From NCBI GenBank assembly GCA_021157745.1, contig JAGGWA010000061.1, positions 1 to 5,813 on the forward strand: 5,813 nt of DNA, given 5' to 3'. The stretch comes from Thermoplasmata archaeon (GTDB lineage: Archaea > Thermoplasmatota > E2 > UBA202 > JdFR-43). A program made the position numbers and the translations under genes. The notes below the pieces were generated by a model. It saw nothing but the letters and a program-made list of their open reading frames with translations. It ran no database searches and was not told the DNA's origin. Below, piece after piece: positions 5,265 through 5,813 of this stretch; positions within the stretch are counted from its first letter, which is position 1, and each line of letters begins with the position of its first letter.

Positions 5265-5813
5265 ATGAAAGAAGAATTTGATAAAGTGTATCAATTTAAA
5301 ATAAGTTTGAGAGGAATAAGACCGCCTATATGGAGAAGGATACAGGTTCCATCCATCTATACTTTCTGGGATTTGCATGTTGCCATACAGGATGTAATGG
5401 AATGGGAAGATATGCATCTCCATGAATTTAGAATAGCCCATCCAGTTACGAGGGAAAAGGTTAGGATAGGCATACCGAGCAAAGATGCAGAATACTGGGG
5501 AATAAAAATAATACCAGAAAGAGAAGAAAGAATAGCGGAATGGTTTTCAATGGAAAACAGAGAGGCAGAATATATCTATGACTTTGGGGATAACTGGGTC
5601 CATAAAATACTTCTTGAAAAAATAATAGCAAGGGAAAGAAACGTTGGATATCCAAGATGCATATCTGGTAAAAGAGCTTCTCCACCCGAGGACTGCGGAG
5701 GGGTTGAAGGTTACTATGAGCTATTGGAAGCATTGAAAGATCCGAACCATGAGATGCATGAGGAAATGATCGAGTGGATTGGAAAGGACTTTGATCCAGA
5801 ATATTTCAATCCA
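5265..5813 (+). CDS. Plasmid pRiA4b ORF-3-like family protein (partial, C-terminus missing)
   Basis: I translated 183 codons from ATG 5265 to the last base, with no stop, so the gene runs off the window. The product matches the PRiA4_ORF3 family: YQFKISLRGIRPPIWRRIQVP (9-29), LHVAIQDVMEW (37-47) with HLHEF (51-55), YDFGDNWVHKI (105-115), CISGKRASPPEDCGG (132-146) and GYYELLEAL (149-157), ending in WIGKDFDPEYFNP. That last motif normally lies close to the C-terminus, so only a few residues are probably lost. The family is widespread in bacteria and archaea, often near mobile elements or plasmids, and has no established biochemical function that I know of. Cys132 and Cys144 with nearby acids could bind a metal, which is speculation. 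It diverges from the NifX-like gene and has the best TATA box in the window. Confidence 0.85.
   Translation, partial: MKEEFDKVYQFKISLRGIRPPIWRRIQVPSIYTFWDLHVAIQDVMEWEDMHLHEFRIAHPVTREKVRIGIPSKDAEYWGIKIIPEREERIAEWFSMENREAEYIYDFGDNWVHKILLEKIIARERNVGYPRCISGKRASPPEDCGGVEGYYELLEALKDPNHEMHEEMIEWIGKDFDPEYFNP

Noticed and set aside
5461..5733. Minus-strand open frame opposite the PRiA4-type gene
   Set aside because: It is low-complexity Phe/Leu/Ser-rich sequence with no domain; the plus strand has strong family motifs.
1..5813. tRNA or rRNA genes, CRISPR arrays, insertion sequences, toxin-antitoxin pairs or defence genes
   Set aside because: I saw no regularly spaced repeats, tRNA-like cloverleaf, transposase motif, terminal repeats or known defence domain. 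Nearly all the DNA is accounted for by eight genes.

Overview
The window looks like a piece of an archaeal chromosome, most likely a euryarchaeote and possibly an uncultured member of the Thermoplasmatota; the phylum is a guess. The DNA is AT-rich with heavy use of ATA, AGA and AGG codons. Genes that begin a transcript have a TATA-like box about 22-27 bp before the start codon and no Shine-Dalgarno, which suggests leaderless mRNA. Genes inside the operon have 4-bp ATGA overlaps, and one has a near-perfect Shine-Dalgarno. The protein set also fits archaea: a mevalonate-type GHMP kinase, a short-domain Hsp20 and a Trm9-like methyltransferase.

Layout. Positions 1-718 (minus) hold the N-terminal 239 residues of a type I glutamine synthetase, cut by the window edge. 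It diverges across a 121-bp promoter region from a mevalonate kinase-like gene (840-1754, plus). That gene meets an Hsp20-family gene (1751-2164, minus) tail to tail, and the two share the bases TTAA as overlapping stop codons. The Hsp20 gene diverges from a three-gene operon on the plus strand: an ABC-2 ATPase (2277-2978), its six-helix permease (2975-4147) and a Trm9-like SAM methyltransferase (4144-4785). The operon converges with, and overlaps by 11 bp, a NifX/NifB-C-like protein gene (4775-5164, minus). Across another short divergent region lies a PRiA4_ORF3-family gene (5265 to the window end, plus), probably missing only its C-terminus.

How the genes work together. The ATPase and permease should form one membrane exporter. 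The methyltransferase is translationally coupled to them but is probably a tRNA wobble-uridine enzyme, so the link may be regulatory rather than biochemical. The other genes are ordinary housekeeping functions (nitrogen assimilation, isoprenoid lipid synthesis, protein quality control) packed tightly, with promoters confined to three short divergent gaps. Each gap also contains an inverted repeat that could be an operator.

No RNA gene, CRISPR array, insertion sequence or obvious defence system is visible, and no stretch over 300 bp lacks a gene. I did not find a convincing new multi-gene system. The best leads are the operator-like palindromes, the variant active-site loops in the kinase and the glutamine synthetase, and the methyltransferase coupled to the exporter.
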